A DNA stretch of 9,749 bases from Erysipelotrichaceae bacterium UBA6182 (GCA_002422065.1 DITO01000265.1:1-9749); one strand, 5' to 3'; shown: positions 1 through 7,378, counted from the first letter of the stretch. Notes: a model not told the origin generated them from the letters alone. Made by a program: numbers and translations.

Positions 1-217
1 TGTTTTGCTCTTTGATTAAATAAGCCAAAGCAATGACAATTGGAAAGCCAATAAAATAAATAATCGTTGAAGGTAATGGTATACCGATTGGATCAAGTAA
101 TGGATATAATAAATAATCGATATCAATGATGGGTTGAAGCAAAACAACCAATACCATAATCGTTACAAGGTTTTCATTGGTTGCGTATTTCTTGAATATT
201 TCATTTAATTTCTTCAT
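1..217 (-). CDS. N-terminal part of a membrane protein, possibly O-antigen ligase/polymerase-like (partial)
   Basis: An open frame begins with ATG at 217-215 and stays open to the left edge (72 whole codons), so only the N-terminus is visible. The protein starts MKKLNEIFKKYATNEN, a short basic cytoplasmic segment, followed by a hydrophobic stretch ending in LLQPIIDIDYLLYPL and a second one (roughly residues 49-66) beginning TIIYFIGF. This is a multi-pass membrane protein. The 'LLQPIID' element after a short basic leader resembles the start of O-antigen-ligase/Wzy-like polymerases in Gram-positive polysaccharide loci; that family assignment is inference from a short piece. TAAGG lies 7 nt before the ATG and serves as ribosome binding site. 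The gene is divergent from the flippase gene, and a polymerase or ligase would fit beside it. It could also be another polytopic transporter or glycosyltransferase. Confidence 0.5.
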   Translation of the reverse strand, partial: MKKLNEIFKKYATNENLVTIMVLVVLLQPIIDIDYLLYPLLDPIGIPLPSTIIYFIGFPIVIALAYLIKEQN

Positions 218-253
218 AAATTTACCTTAAATCCATTCAATTTTAACATGATT

Positions 254-281
254 AGTATAGCTTGTCTCACGTTAATCTTAA
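254..281 (-). promoter_or_regulatory. Candidate promoter for the leftward membrane-protein gene
   Basis: On the minus strand TTAAGA (281-276) and TATACT (259-254) are separated by 16 nt, giving 4/6 and 5/6 matches to the sigma-70/sigma-A consensus. The -35 element would lie inside the palindrome at 274-290. An alternative is TAAAAT (245-240) with GAGACA (268-263), 17 nt apart. This is an assignment from sequence only. Confidence 0.35.
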
Positions 282-290
282 CTTAAGATT
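274..290. promoter_or_regulatory. Perfect 17-bp palindrome between divergent genes, possible operator
   Basis: AATCTTAA-C-TTAAGATT is a perfect 8+1+8 inverted repeat. It sits between the divergent membrane-protein and flippase genes. It contains the candidate leftward -35 element and touches the first two bases of the candidate rightward -35 element (289-294). Such placement suits a dimeric regulator controlling both genes. There is no T-run after it and no G/C in the arms apart from one pair, so it is a poor terminator. The role is inferred. Confidence 0.35.
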
Positions 291-317
291 GTCGAAGTGT
301 TGAATAAAGGTTAAAAT
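289..317 (+). promoter_or_regulatory. Candidate sigma-A promoter for the flippase gene
   Basis: TTGTCG (289-294) and TAAAAT (312-317) are exactly 17 nt apart and match the -35 and -10 consensus at 4/6 and 5/6. Transcription would begin near 323-326, downstream of the TTG at 318. That supports the ATG at 342 as the flippase start. No other pair of this quality was seen in the 124-nt intergenic region. Confidence 0.45.
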
Positions 318-341
318 TTGTTAGGAAGTGCGAGGTTTGAC

Positions 342-1871
342 ATGCGTGTTGTGAATACTTTAAGAAATGGTATCGTAGGTATGATTTCACAGTTAATCAT
401 TTTGGTAACTGGTTTCATTTTGCGTGCTATTTTCATCAAAGTCTTAGGGCAAGAGATACTAGGCTTAAATGGCTTATTTCTTGATATTTTGAGCATTCTA
501 TCTGTAACAGAACTTGGTATCGGAACTGCGATCACTTATTCCTTATATAAGCCGATTTTTGAAGATGATGTGGAAACAATAACTGGTTTAATGAATCTGT
601 ATCGAAAAGCTTATCGTTTTATCGGGTCGATCATCTTTGTTATTTCATTACTAATTCTACCGTTCATTCAGATATTCATCAAAGATTTTACATTGGATAT
701 CCAATACATCCGTTTCATATTCATTCTGTTTGCATTCAACACAACTCTTTCCTATTTCCTGGGTTATTCAAGAATACTCTTGTTTGCTAAGCAACGGAAT
801 TATGTTGTTTTAGGTATCGATTTCATTGCAAAGATTACTTTGACGATTACGCAAGCTTTGGTTTTGATCTATACTAAGAATTTCATACTCTACTTAGCAC
901 TTAATATTATATATACCTTATCGACAAATTTAATCATTCGTTACATTGCTCGTAAGGATTATCCATATTTGAAAAATAAAACAATTCAAATCAAAGAAAG
1001 CATAAAAGTGGATATTTTAAGAAATATAAAATATTTAAGTATTTCAACGATTATTTCTGTTGGTGTATTGGGCACCGATAGAATCATCATTTCTTCGTTG
1101 GTCGGTATTACAATTCTAGGTGTGTATTCCAACTATGCTTTAATCATTCAGCAGGTTCAATTGCTATTCATTTCATTGTTGAATGGCGTCGTTGCGAGCG
1201 TTGGCAATCTTTTAGCTGAAGGCGACAAAGATAAGATTCAAAGGATTTACAATGTTTACCATTTTGCGTATTTCTTGATCGCGAGCTTCACCACTATAGC
1301 ACTCTATGTTTTATTAACACCATTCATAAAGAACATCTGGTTGAGTCCAGAATATGAGATTGCATCAGTCTTAGTTGCGGTGATTGTCTTTAACAGTTAC
1401 CTGCATTTCATGCGTCAACCTGTGTGGCAGATCCAATCTACTGCTGGTATTTTTAAACATTATATCCCCTTTTCAATCATTGAATTCGTACTAAATCTGG
1501 TTATATCAATATATGGCGCAATCTATTGGGGACTACTGGGGGTATTCTTGGGTACGACCATTGCTTATATGGTGAGTTGGGTAGGTCAAGCTTGGATTCT
1601 CAATAAGTACGTAATTCATGCATCAATCAGTAGGTATTATTTAAAACAAATTGAATATATTGGATTGATGCTTATCGAGTTCCTATTTGTTTTATGGCTT
1701 ATTCCAAAGATCGATTTGAACAATGCAATACTCAACTTCATTGCTCAAGGATTTATCATTTTTGGAATCACATCACTAGTTCATATTTTGATATACCATC
1801 GAGCGGAAGAGTTTAAGTATCTTAAGGCTCAAGTATTTGACAAGTTCCTAAGACGAATAAAGCAAAGTTGA
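342..1871 (+). CDS. PST-type oligosaccharide flippase (Wzx-like)
   Basis: A 510-residue, very hydrophobic protein with about 12-14 predicted membrane segments, the normal size for Wzx/PST flippases of the MOP superfamily. These move undecaprenyl-linked sugar repeat units across the cytoplasmic membrane. The N-terminus MRVVNTLRNGIVGMISQL, followed by a FIKVLGQEILGLNGLF block and LSVTELGIGTAITYSLYKPI, is characteristic of Gram-positive capsule flippases. I chose ATG at 342 because GAGG (332-335) precedes it by 6 nt and because the best promoter would start transcription after the alternative TTG at 318, which would add 8 residues and has AAAGG upstream. The gene stands alone on the plus strand, convergent with the nine-gene sugar operon whose product it probably exports. 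Its stop codon lies in the shared terminator hairpin. Which lipid-linked substrate it takes cannot be read from sequence. Confidence 0.88.
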   Translation: MRVVNTLRNGIVGMISQLIILVTGFILRAIFIKVLGQEILGLNGLFLDILSILSVTELGIGTAITYSLYKPIFEDDVETITGLMNLYRKAYRFIGSIIFVISLLILPFIQIFIKDFTLDIQYIRFIFILFAFNTTLSYFLGYSRILLFAKQRNYVVLGIDFIAKITLTITQALVLIYTKNFILYLALNIIYTLSTNLIIRYIARKDYPYLKNKTIQIKESIKVDILRNIKYLSISTIISVGVLGTDRIIISSLVGITILGVYSNYALIIQQVQLLFISLLNGVVASVGNLLAEGDKDKIQRIYNVYHFAYFLIASFTTIALYVLLTPFIKNIWLSPEYEIASVLVAVIVFNSYLHFMRQPVWQIQSTAGIFKHYIPFSIIEFVLNLVISIYGAIYWGLLGVFLGTTIAYMVSWVGQAWILNKYVIHASISRYYLKQIEYIGLMLIEFLFVLWLIPKIDLNNAILNFIAQGFIIFGITSLVHILIYHRAEEFKYLKAQVFDKFLRRIKQS

Positions 1872-1900
1872 TCAGAAATAGATCACTTCGCTTTATTTTT
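1856..1900. terminator. Bidirectional intrinsic terminator between convergent genes
   Basis: A left arm at 1859-1873 (AAAGCAAAGTTGATC) pairs with a right arm at 1881-1894 (GATCACTTCGCTTT), with one mismatch, one bulged T and a 7-nt loop AGAAATA. A-T pairs extend the base of the stem. On the plus strand it is followed by ATTTTT; on the minus strand A-rich sequence gives a weaker T-run. Both TGA stops (1869-1871 plus; 1885-1883 minus) lie inside the stem in near-symmetric positions. It should end flippase transcripts, and less surely the leftward operon. Confidence 0.75.
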
Positions 1901-2878
1901 AAATAGTTTGATGAAGATAAGGTTATATAGATCTTTTAAATATGTCCAGACGCCATTTAGAGCTTTGTAGTGCCCTTCCCCGAGTTCAATCGTCAATGAG
2001 TTAATAACATCCATTGCAGGTCTAGTACGATAGTTTGAACGAGCATCATACAAATCTAAAATAGCTTTTATATTTTGGTTTTGGATGAACTTTGAAAGAT
2101 AAGGATGAGTGGCCATGTAGTCATAAACTCGATGATGACGTTGAGCTATATAGGTGTCCGCATCGTGATAATAAGGCACATTCGTAAACAAACTTTTATA
2201 GAAAGAGAGTTTTGATCCACGTACCGTACCCACTACGTTTCCACCATGTTGACGATACTTGATTAAGGATTCAGGTATGCCAGTAATCTTTCCAGAAAGA
2301 CATGCTGAAGTCGCAATCCAATCATCATGATAGACTTGATCCGGAACTGGTAATATCTTGTCAAAGAAAGATTTTTTGAAAGACATACAGCAACCTGCGA
2401 TGGATTGACCTTTGACAATCAAACTGCTGAAGCTAGATTTTCCCCTTTTTAAGTCTAATATTGATTCCATTTTCCAAAGTGTATACAGGGTATTATCTAG
2501 AGTATTTAATACCACCTCAGCATTGGAATAGACAAGATCTATTGCATCATTTTTATGAACATGCATGTGTTTCTCAAGTTTATCAGGCATCCAATAATCG
2601 TCTTGATCGCAAGTGAATATAATCTCGCCTTCGCACTGTTCAATACAATGGATGAAATTCTTATACACACCAAGATTTTTATCCTGTGTCAACAAGCGAA
2701 TCGGAATCAAGTTCTTGTTTTGAAATTGAGAAATAATCTTCAATGTTCCATCTTTGGATCCATCATCTGAAATAACAATTTCATTTGGCTTAAGTGTTTG
2801 ATCAAAAAGGGACTGAAGTTGCTCAGTCAAATATTTCTCTCCATTGTAAGTGCATAAAGCAATTGAGATGGTTTTCAT
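1883..2878 (-). CDS. Family 2 glycosyltransferase, rhamnosyltransferase-like
   Basis: A 331-residue GT-A fold enzyme expected to transfer a sugar from a nucleotide donor to the growing lipid-linked oligosaccharide at the inner membrane face. Visible motifs are the N-terminal IALCTYNGEKYLTEQLQSL, ISDDGSKDGT (about 37-45, nucleotide binding), TCDQDDYWMPDKLEKH with the metal-binding DxD-type DQDD at 91-94, HDDW at 184-187 (candidate acceptor-side catalytic acid region) and YRQHGGNVVG near 208-217. The DQDDYWxPDK and YRQHxxNxVG combination is typical of enzymes annotated as rhamnosyltransferases (RgpB/WbbL-like), which fits rmlC and rmlD directly upstream. Donor identity remains inference; CDP-6-deoxyhexose or UDP-Galf are also available in this locus. 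The ATG overlaps the rmlC TAA by one base (TAATG) and has only a weak binding site, so translational coupling is likely. It is the last gene of the operon and ends in the terminator hairpin. Confidence 0.87.
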   Translation of the reverse strand: MKTISIALCTYNGEKYLTEQLQSLFDQTLKPNEIVISDDGSKDGTLKIISQFQNKNLIPIRLLTQDKNLGVYKNFIHCIEQCEGEIIFTCDQDDYWMPDKLEKHMHVHKNDAIDLVYSNAEVVLNTLDNTLYTLWKMESILDLKRGKSSFSSLIVKGQSIAGCCMSFKKSFFDKILPVPDQVYHDDWIATSACLSGKITGIPESLIKYRQHGGNVVGTVRGSKLSFYKSLFTNVPYYHDADTYIAQRHHRVYDYMATHPYLSKFIQNQNIKAILDLYDARSNYRTRPAMDVINSLTIELGEGHYKALNGVWTYLKDLYNLIFIKLFKNKAK

Positions 2879-3435
2879 TAAAAATCCAGATTTAATTCCT
2901 TGATCGGTTTAAGTTGTTTATCTTTATCGGATAGGATGAAATCAATATTCGGTAAGAATCTATTCCAGTCTACTCCGATATCAGAATCATCATATTTCAC
3001 ACCAGAGTCATGTTCCTTTGAATAAAAAGCATCAACTTTATACATGATTTCTACATCTTCACTCAATGTTACAAAACCATGTGCAAACCCTTTTGGGACT
3101 AGAAGTTGAAGCTTATTTGACTCTGTAAGTTCAATCGCTTCCCACTGAAGATAAGTTGAACTGTCTTTTCTTAAATCAACACAAACATCCATCAATCTTC
3201 CTCTTACACAACGTACGAGCTTAGTTTGAGAAAATTCTCCAGTTTGAAAATGAAGTCCTCTTAGTGTTCCAACTTCTTTAGAGTAGGAATGATTGTCTTG
3301 GACAAAATCAACCTCAATTCCTAGTTCTTTGTATTTTTGCATATTATAACTTTCGGTAAACCAACCACGACTATCACCAAAGACATCTGGTACGATGATG
3401 ATTAAATCATTTAACTTAGTCTTTTCAATTCTCAT
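2878..3435 (-). CDS. rmlC: dTDP-4-dehydrorhamnose 3,5-epimerase
   Basis: A 185-residue cupin enzyme, the usual RmlC length (about 180-190). It converts dTDP-4-dehydro-6-deoxy-D-glucose to dTDP-4-dehydro-L-rhamnose in the cytoplasm, the third step of dTDP-L-rhamnose synthesis. Signature elements are the early GDSRGWFTESY, FVQDNHSYSKEVGTLRGLHFQ with the presumed catalytic His62, the substrate-binding TKLVRC (Lys72), VPKGFAHGF, MYKVDAFYSKEH (Tyr132 and Tyr138) and the C-terminal LSDKD (Asp172, the likely partner of the His). All expected catalytic positions are present, so it should be active. Its start overlaps the rmlD stop by 4 nt (ATGA) and its end overlaps the next glycosyltransferase by 1 nt. 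It keeps the canonical dTDP-type motifs, unlike the second RmlC-family gene at 7379-7939. Confidence 0.93.
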   Translation of the reverse strand: MRIEKTKLNDLIIIVPDVFGDSRGWFTESYNMQKYKELGIEVDFVQDNHSYSKEVGTLRGLHFQTGEFSQTKLVRCVRGRLMDVCVDLRKDSSTYLQWEAIELTESNKLQLLVPKGFAHGFVTLSEDVEIMYKVDAFYSKEHDSGVKYDDSDIGVDWNRFLPNIDFILSDKDKQLKPIKELNLDF

Positions 3436-4289
3436 AGTGAACCTTCAACATCTATCAATTCTTGAAGATAGCGATCTACCGCGGATTGCCATGAAGGTAG
3501 ACGCGAAAAGCCATTCTCTTCAAGTTTATCTTTAGATAGTTTGGAATTCATTGGTCGAGCTGCCTTGGTAGGATAATCGATGGTCAAGATATCTTTTACT
3601 TCAGCAGTTAATCCAGCTCTTTCTAAAATGTAACGGGTAAAATCAGCCCATGAGCAGTAACCTTCATTTGTTGCATGATATATGCCATATTTATCCGTTT
3701 GGCTCATATCTACAAGTAGCGGAGCAATATCTTTTGTATAAGTTGGTGATCCAATTTGATCAGAAACGACCGAAATACTTGGTTTCTCTTTACCGAGTCT
3801 CAACATGGTACGTACAAAATTCTTACCGTTTAACCCAAATGCCCAAGAAATTCGCACAATGTAATATTTTTCTAAGTTATTTTGGATATACGCTTCAGAA
3901 TCAGCCTTAGATTTTCCGTACACGCTCAATGGAGATGTTTTATCTTCAGGAACATAGATACCTTCTTTTTGTCCACTAAAAACATAATCAGTGCTGATAA
4001 AGATAAATTTAACATCATGTTTCTTGCATGCGTCTGCTAAATATTTAACAGCTTCTGTATTCACACGGTAACAAAGCTCTGGATTGCCCTCAGCAACATC
4101 TACCGCAGTGAAAGCCGCACAATGAATAAACGTATCCATTGTTCTGCTTTGAAAGAATTCATTTACAGCGTTTTTGTCCGTGATATCTAATTCGTTGATA
4201 TCAATGCCCAAATATTCAAAACCTCTATCTTGACAGACCTTTTCAATGTCAAATCCGAGTTGCCCTCTATTCCCAGTAATTACAATCAT
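3432..4289 (-). CDS. rmlD: dTDP-4-dehydrorhamnose reductase
   Basis: A 285-residue extended SDR that reduces dTDP-4-dehydro-L-rhamnose to dTDP-L-rhamnose with NAD(P)H, the last step of the pathway. Seen directly are the Rossmann motif GNRGQLG (6-12), CAAFTAVDVAE (about 57-67), FISTDYVFSGQ (98-107), the catalytic YGKSK (Tyr124, Lys128), RISWAFG and the RmlD-typical VSDQIGSPTYTKDIA (175-189). The frame is open further upstream, to 4373, but I place the start at the ATG 4289-4287: a strong GGGGG-containing ribosome binding site lies 7 nt before it, it overlaps the previous stop as ATGA, and the Rossmann strand begins right there. The upstream 28 codons would only re-read the tail of the membrane-protein gene. 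rmlA and rmlB are not in the window and must lie elsewhere if the pathway is complete. Confidence 0.94.
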   Translation of the reverse strand: MIVITGNRGQLGFDIEKVCQDRGFEYLGIDINELDITDKNAVNEFFQSRTMDTFIHCAAFTAVDVAEGNPELCYRVNTEAVKYLADACKKHDVKFIFISTDYVFSGQKEGIYVPEDKTSPLSVYGKSKADSEAYIQNNLEKYYIVRISWAFGLNGKNFVRTMLRLGKEKPSISVVSDQIGSPTYTKDIAPLLVDMSQTDKYGIYHATNEGYCSWADFTRYILERAGLTAEVKDILTIDYPTKAARPMNSKLSKDKLEENGFSRLPSWQSAVDRYLQELIDVEGSL

Positions 4290-5479
4290 AATTCTGCCCC
4301 CTTTTTTAGCAGCTTTGTGCCTATCTTTTTTAATAATCCTGTTTCGCGAAGAATCGTGATCATAACCAACCAAGCAGCCATCGAATAGCTCAATCTAACG
4401 AAATCGCTGATGAGTTGTAGTCCCATGTGCAAGAGTGGGCTCTCAGTCAGTAAATCTTTAGTTGTAAAACTAAACAAGATATTGAGGAGATTGAGCCCAT
4501 CGAATTGGAAGATCAAGTATATACTCAACCAAACAAGATAAACGCGTTTCTCGACTCCGCCTAGTAAGAACAGTCCAACCAAAGGCATCACAAAGTACTG
4601 ATTAGCCATTGCGGAAGTTATACTGAACATAACCATTAGATAAAGTACAACAAGGCGATCCAAATCTTCGTTTCTAAACAACCATCCAAATATCAACATG
4701 CCCACTAAAAAGACATTTCTAAAAATTGAAGAGTGGAATGTGCTAAAGAATGGAATGAACCCAGAAATCAAAGGCATATTGTTGTAAGAATCATATAGGA
4801 ATACGTTATTAAGAATATTGTTCCAACCATCTGGGAGAAACAAAGTGAAATTGAACAGAAACAACATTGGAGGAATTGCAAAATAAATCAACTTTCGCTT
4901 CAAAATTAGGTTCTTATTAAGGAACAACCAAAATGGAAGCGTAAAAACGATATGCTTAGTAATCAAAGAAAATGAAAATAACAATAATGAAAAAATATCA
5001 TACTTGTTAAGCTTGTTTGACTTGATTGCTTTCTCCAACGCTAAGATACCGAATAATGCCAACATAATCGCAATATTGTCAAATTGATTGTGGAATCCGC
5101 TGATGAAAAGGGAAATTGGATTAAAGAAAAATAAAACTGCTAATTTGATGTTTGATTTACGATAAACAAAGTATGCAATTCCAGCGTCTGCTAATGTTAA
5201 AGTAAAGATGATGAGTAGACGGTAGAAACCAAGACTCAGGCCAAGACCTGTAACTACAGCATAATAAAGTCCGATTAAATAAGCCCAAACAAAACCATAA
5301 TTATAGCGAGATGTTTCTGCAAAGATGTTCTTAAATGTCGAAGTTATTTCACCAACAATCAACCAACTCTCATGATCGTAATTGTAACCAAAACGAGATA
5401 ACAATACGCGCAGAATAAAACCGAGTGTGAAAACACCGAACAAGGACCACTTATTTTTAAAGTTTATCTCTTTAAACAT
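4286..5479 (-). CDS. Multi-pass GT-C-type glycosyltransferase (polyprenyl-phosphate-sugar dependent, predicted)
   Basis: A 397-residue polytopic membrane protein with about 9-11 hydrophobic segments. After the first membrane helix comes YNYDHESWLIVGE, an acidic DxE-type motif (Asp35, Glu37) in the first outside loop, as in GT-C transferases, and later FFFNPISLFISGFHNQFDNIAIML, an NP...HxQxD pattern common in mannosyltransferase-like GT-C proteins. Such enzymes use a lipid-phosphate sugar and act outside the cytoplasmic membrane. The gene overlaps the end of the DPM1-like transferase at 5472-6200, which could make exactly such a donor. I prefer ATG at 5479 (AGAAAG 8 nt upstream, 8-nt overlap) over GTG at 5488 (17-nt overlap, poorer spacing). 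The donor sugar and acceptor are unknown. It could conceivably be a polymerase, but the motif and neighbour favour a GT-C transferase. Confidence 0.75.
   Translation of the reverse strand: MFKEINFKNKWSLFGVFTLGFILRVLLSRFGYNYDHESWLIVGEITSTFKNIFAETSRYNYGFVWAYLIGLYYAVVTGLGLSLGFYRLLIIFTLTLADAGIAYFVYRKSNIKLAVLFFFNPISLFISGFHNQFDNIAIMLALFGILALEKAIKSNKLNKYDIFSLLLFSFSLITKHIVFTLPFWLFLNKNLILKRKLIYFAIPPMLFLFNFTLFLPDGWNNILNNVFLYDSYNNMPLISGFIPFFSTFHSSIFRNVFLVGMLIFGWLFRNEDLDRLVVLYLMVMFSITSAMANQYFVMPLVGLFLLGGVEKRVYLVWLSIYLIFQFDGLNLLNILFSFTTKDLLTESPLLHMGLQLISDFVRLSYSMAAWLVMITILRETGLLKKIGTKLLKKGAEL
4297..4303 (-). promoter_or_regulatory. Ribosome binding site that fixes the rmlD start
   Basis: Minus-strand AAGGGGG ends 7 nt before the ATG at 4289. 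It is embedded in the last codons of the GT-C gene and decides between the short rmlD start and the longer open frame that reaches 4373. Confidence 0.65.
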
Positions 5480-6200
5480 TTTGAACACTTTCTAGCATTT
5501 TCCGTTTGATCTCATAAAACTCCCGAATCGCATTGAAACCGGTTTTAGTGATCTTTTTGAAGTTTGTATTATTGACTCCGCCTTGGCGTGGTCGAAATGT
5601 GATGGGCAGAAATGCAATATTATCCTTATAGAAAATGAACATAATCGTTAACATCACATTTGTAAGATTATAGTTCTTAGGCATGATTCTTAAATACTGT
5701 TCAACCTTTTTGATCGACATGAGGCGAAATGGTGTATTTGCATCCGGTACATTGATTCCATAGATTAGATAGATGAGAAACTTCAAAACACGTGCGACAA
5801 ATACACGGTTCAAGCCATCTTTGCGATGAATGCGATGGCCAATTATTGCAGTATGAACGCTACGTGCATTCCAAAAAGCATCGAATTCTTCTGGTAAGGT
5901 TTGTCCATCTGAATCCGTTTGAAAGATAAAGTCAGCTTTTTGCTCAATTGCATATCGATAGCCAAAATTTACTTTTGCACCATGTGAATTCAAAGGTTCT
6001 GTCAACACGACAAGATATGGAAGCTCAGATGTTAATCTTTCCAATATTTCTAGGGTATTGTCTTTACTACCACTTTCTAAAACAACCAAACGTGAGTCAC
6101 TTAAATTTAATCGCTCCAACACATAGTGCCAGTCGCGTACAACGGACTCAATGTTTTCTGCTTCATTGATAGCAGGAATGATAATGTATAACTTGTCCAT
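5472..6200 (-). CDS. DPM1-like family 2 glycosyltransferase (polyprenyl-phosphate sugar synthase, predicted)
   Basis: A 242-residue GT2 enzyme with the compact layout of dolichol/polyprenyl-phosphate mannosyltransferases: IIIPAINEAENIESVV at the N-terminus, FIFQTDSDGQTLPEE (DxD-type DSD at 96-98), GHRIHRKDG (121-129), VPDANTPFRLM and a C-terminal LPITFRPRQGG. Known relatives transfer a sugar from a nucleotide donor to polyprenyl phosphate on the cytoplasmic face. There is no clear C-terminal pair of membrane helices, only a hydrophobic stretch near FLIYLIYGI. The usual DDGS is replaced by LESGSKDNT (41-49), so the first Asp pair is absent; this may mark a subfamily with an altered donor. It starts 7 nt after glf, with GAGGG close upstream, and its end overlaps the GT-C gene. 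The pair probably works as donor synthase and donor user. The sugar is unknown. Confidence 0.78.
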   Translation of the reverse strand: MDKLYIIIPAINEAENIESVVRDWHYVLERLNLSDSRLVVLESGSKDNTLEILERLTSELPYLVVLTEPLNSHGAKVNFGYRYAIEQKADFIFQTDSDGQTLPEEFDAFWNARSVHTAIIGHRIHRKDGLNRVFVARVLKFLIYLIYGINVPDANTPFRLMSIKKVEQYLRIMPKNYNLTNVMLTIMFIFYKDNIAFLPITFRPRQGGVNNTNFKKITKTGFNAIREFYEIKRKMLESVQNV

Positions 6201-6207
6201 CGTACCC

Positions 6208-7377
6208 TCACTTACTTGTTAATGATTCATAAAGTTTAAGAATATGGTCAATGACCTCATCCATGTTGTAATATCGATAATCAGCCAATCGCCCACAATA
6301 AATTAAGTTTTCAATTTCATCCGCTTTTGTTTTGTATTGAGCATATAGAGCTTGATTATCCACTGTCAAGATAGGATAGAAAGGCTCATTCCCCTTAACT
6401 GCTTCTGGATCATAAGCTAAAGGATATTCGTAAGCAATAAAGGTTCTATCACCGACATCTTGGATTGGCAATTTTGTGTACTCGGTAATGCGTGTATACT
6501 CCTCATCTTTCGGATAAGCGACAATCGCTGTTTCTTGGAAATGTTTCACAGGAAGATGTTGTGTTTCAAAATGTAAAGATCGATATGGTAATCGTCCATA
6601 TTGGTATTCAAAGAGTGAATCAAGTGGTCCAGTATAAACGATCGGTAATTCTCGCCCTTCAAAGTATAATTTGCTGTTTCTTATTTCCAAATAACTTAAT
6701 GCATCCACATCCTTAATTGCAGTGATATTTGGGTGATTGATTATTTCAAGCATCATTTGAGTAAATCCGTGTTCAGGCTGTGCTTCATATTTATCATTAA
6801 AGTAAGTATCACGATGATTCAAGATGATGGGTACACGTTTTAAAATACTTTGGTCAACTTCATTTGGATGCTTACCCCATTGTTTTGAGGTATATGGTCT
6901 AAAATCTTCTTCGAACAAAAGATTTGCATAATCTTTAACAAGTTGGTTCTCACTATCCAACAACTCATAGATGGGGACCATTTCACGATCTTTATAAGTA
7001 TCTTTGAGTGCTTGTATCAAGATATCAGCATCCTTAGGAGGATACAACAAATGAATTGTATCGAAGTTAAAAGGACATGGAACGGGTACACCTTTCAATA
7101 CAGCACGATATGTTAATCGATAAGGAATCAAGTTTGCAAAACGACTTAAAAATTCATATACATGTTCTTTATTGGTGTGGAAGGTATGCGGACCATATTT
7201 TTGGACTAAGATTCCATCATCTTTGTAGTCAAACATATTCCCACCAAAATGATTACGTTTCTCTAAAAGCAGGATTTTCTTGTTTTGTTGCTCAGCAAAA
7301 AGACGAGCCATGATACTGCCCGAAAATCCACTTCCTACAACAACCATATCGAAATCTTGCTTGAAACGTTTATTCAT
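6208..7377 (-). CDS. glf: UDP-galactopyranose mutase
   Basis: A 389-residue FAD enzyme that interconverts UDP-galactopyranose and UDP-galactofuranose, supplying Galf for surface glycans. The FAD-binding GSGFSG is at 15-20, followed by LLLEKRNHFGGNMFDY. Family signatures continue with YGPHTFHTN, PYTSKQWGKHPNEV, RDTYFNDKYEAQPEHGFTQMM, VYTGPLDSLFEYQYGRLPYRSL, EYTKLP and the C-terminal CGRLADYRYYNMDEVI that closes over the flavin. Length is close to the family norm of 365-390. I start at ATG 7377, one base after the stop of the RmlC-like gene. A TTG at 7407 would add 10 residues but has no binding site and overlaps the previous gene. The frame is complete and all recognisable motifs are intact, so active enzyme is expected. 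Its place among the CDP-sugar and glycosyltransferase genes implies a Galf residue in the same polymer. Confidence 0.95.
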   Translation of the reverse strand: MNKRFKQDFDMVVVGSGFSGSIMARLFAEQQNKKILLLEKRNHFGGNMFDYKDDGILVQKYGPHTFHTNKEHVYEFLSRFANLIPYRLTYRAVLKGVPVPCPFNFDTIHLLYPPKDADILIQALKDTYKDREMVPIYELLDSENQLVKDYANLLFEEDFRPYTSKQWGKHPNEVDQSILKRVPIILNHRDTYFNDKYEAQPEHGFTQMMLEIINHPNITAIKDVDALSYLEIRNSKLYFEGRELPIVYTGPLDSLFEYQYGRLPYRSLHFETQHLPVKHFQETAIVAYPKDEEYTRITEYTKLPIQDVGDRTFIAYEYPLAYDPEAVKGNEPFYPILTVDNQALYAQYKTKADEIENLIYCGRLADYRYYNMDEVIDHILKLYESLTSK

Positions 7378-7378
7378 T

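Noticed and set aside
318..341. Upstream TTG start giving the flippase 8 extra residues
   Set aside because: The best promoter would start transcription downstream of this TTG, and ATG 342 has GAGG at good spacing. AAAGG before the TTG keeps the alternative possible but less likely.
4290..4373. Longer rmlD start adding 28 residues
   Set aside because: The extension overlaps the GT-C gene, has no family resemblance, and a strong binding site sits right before ATG 4289, where the Rossmann strand begins.
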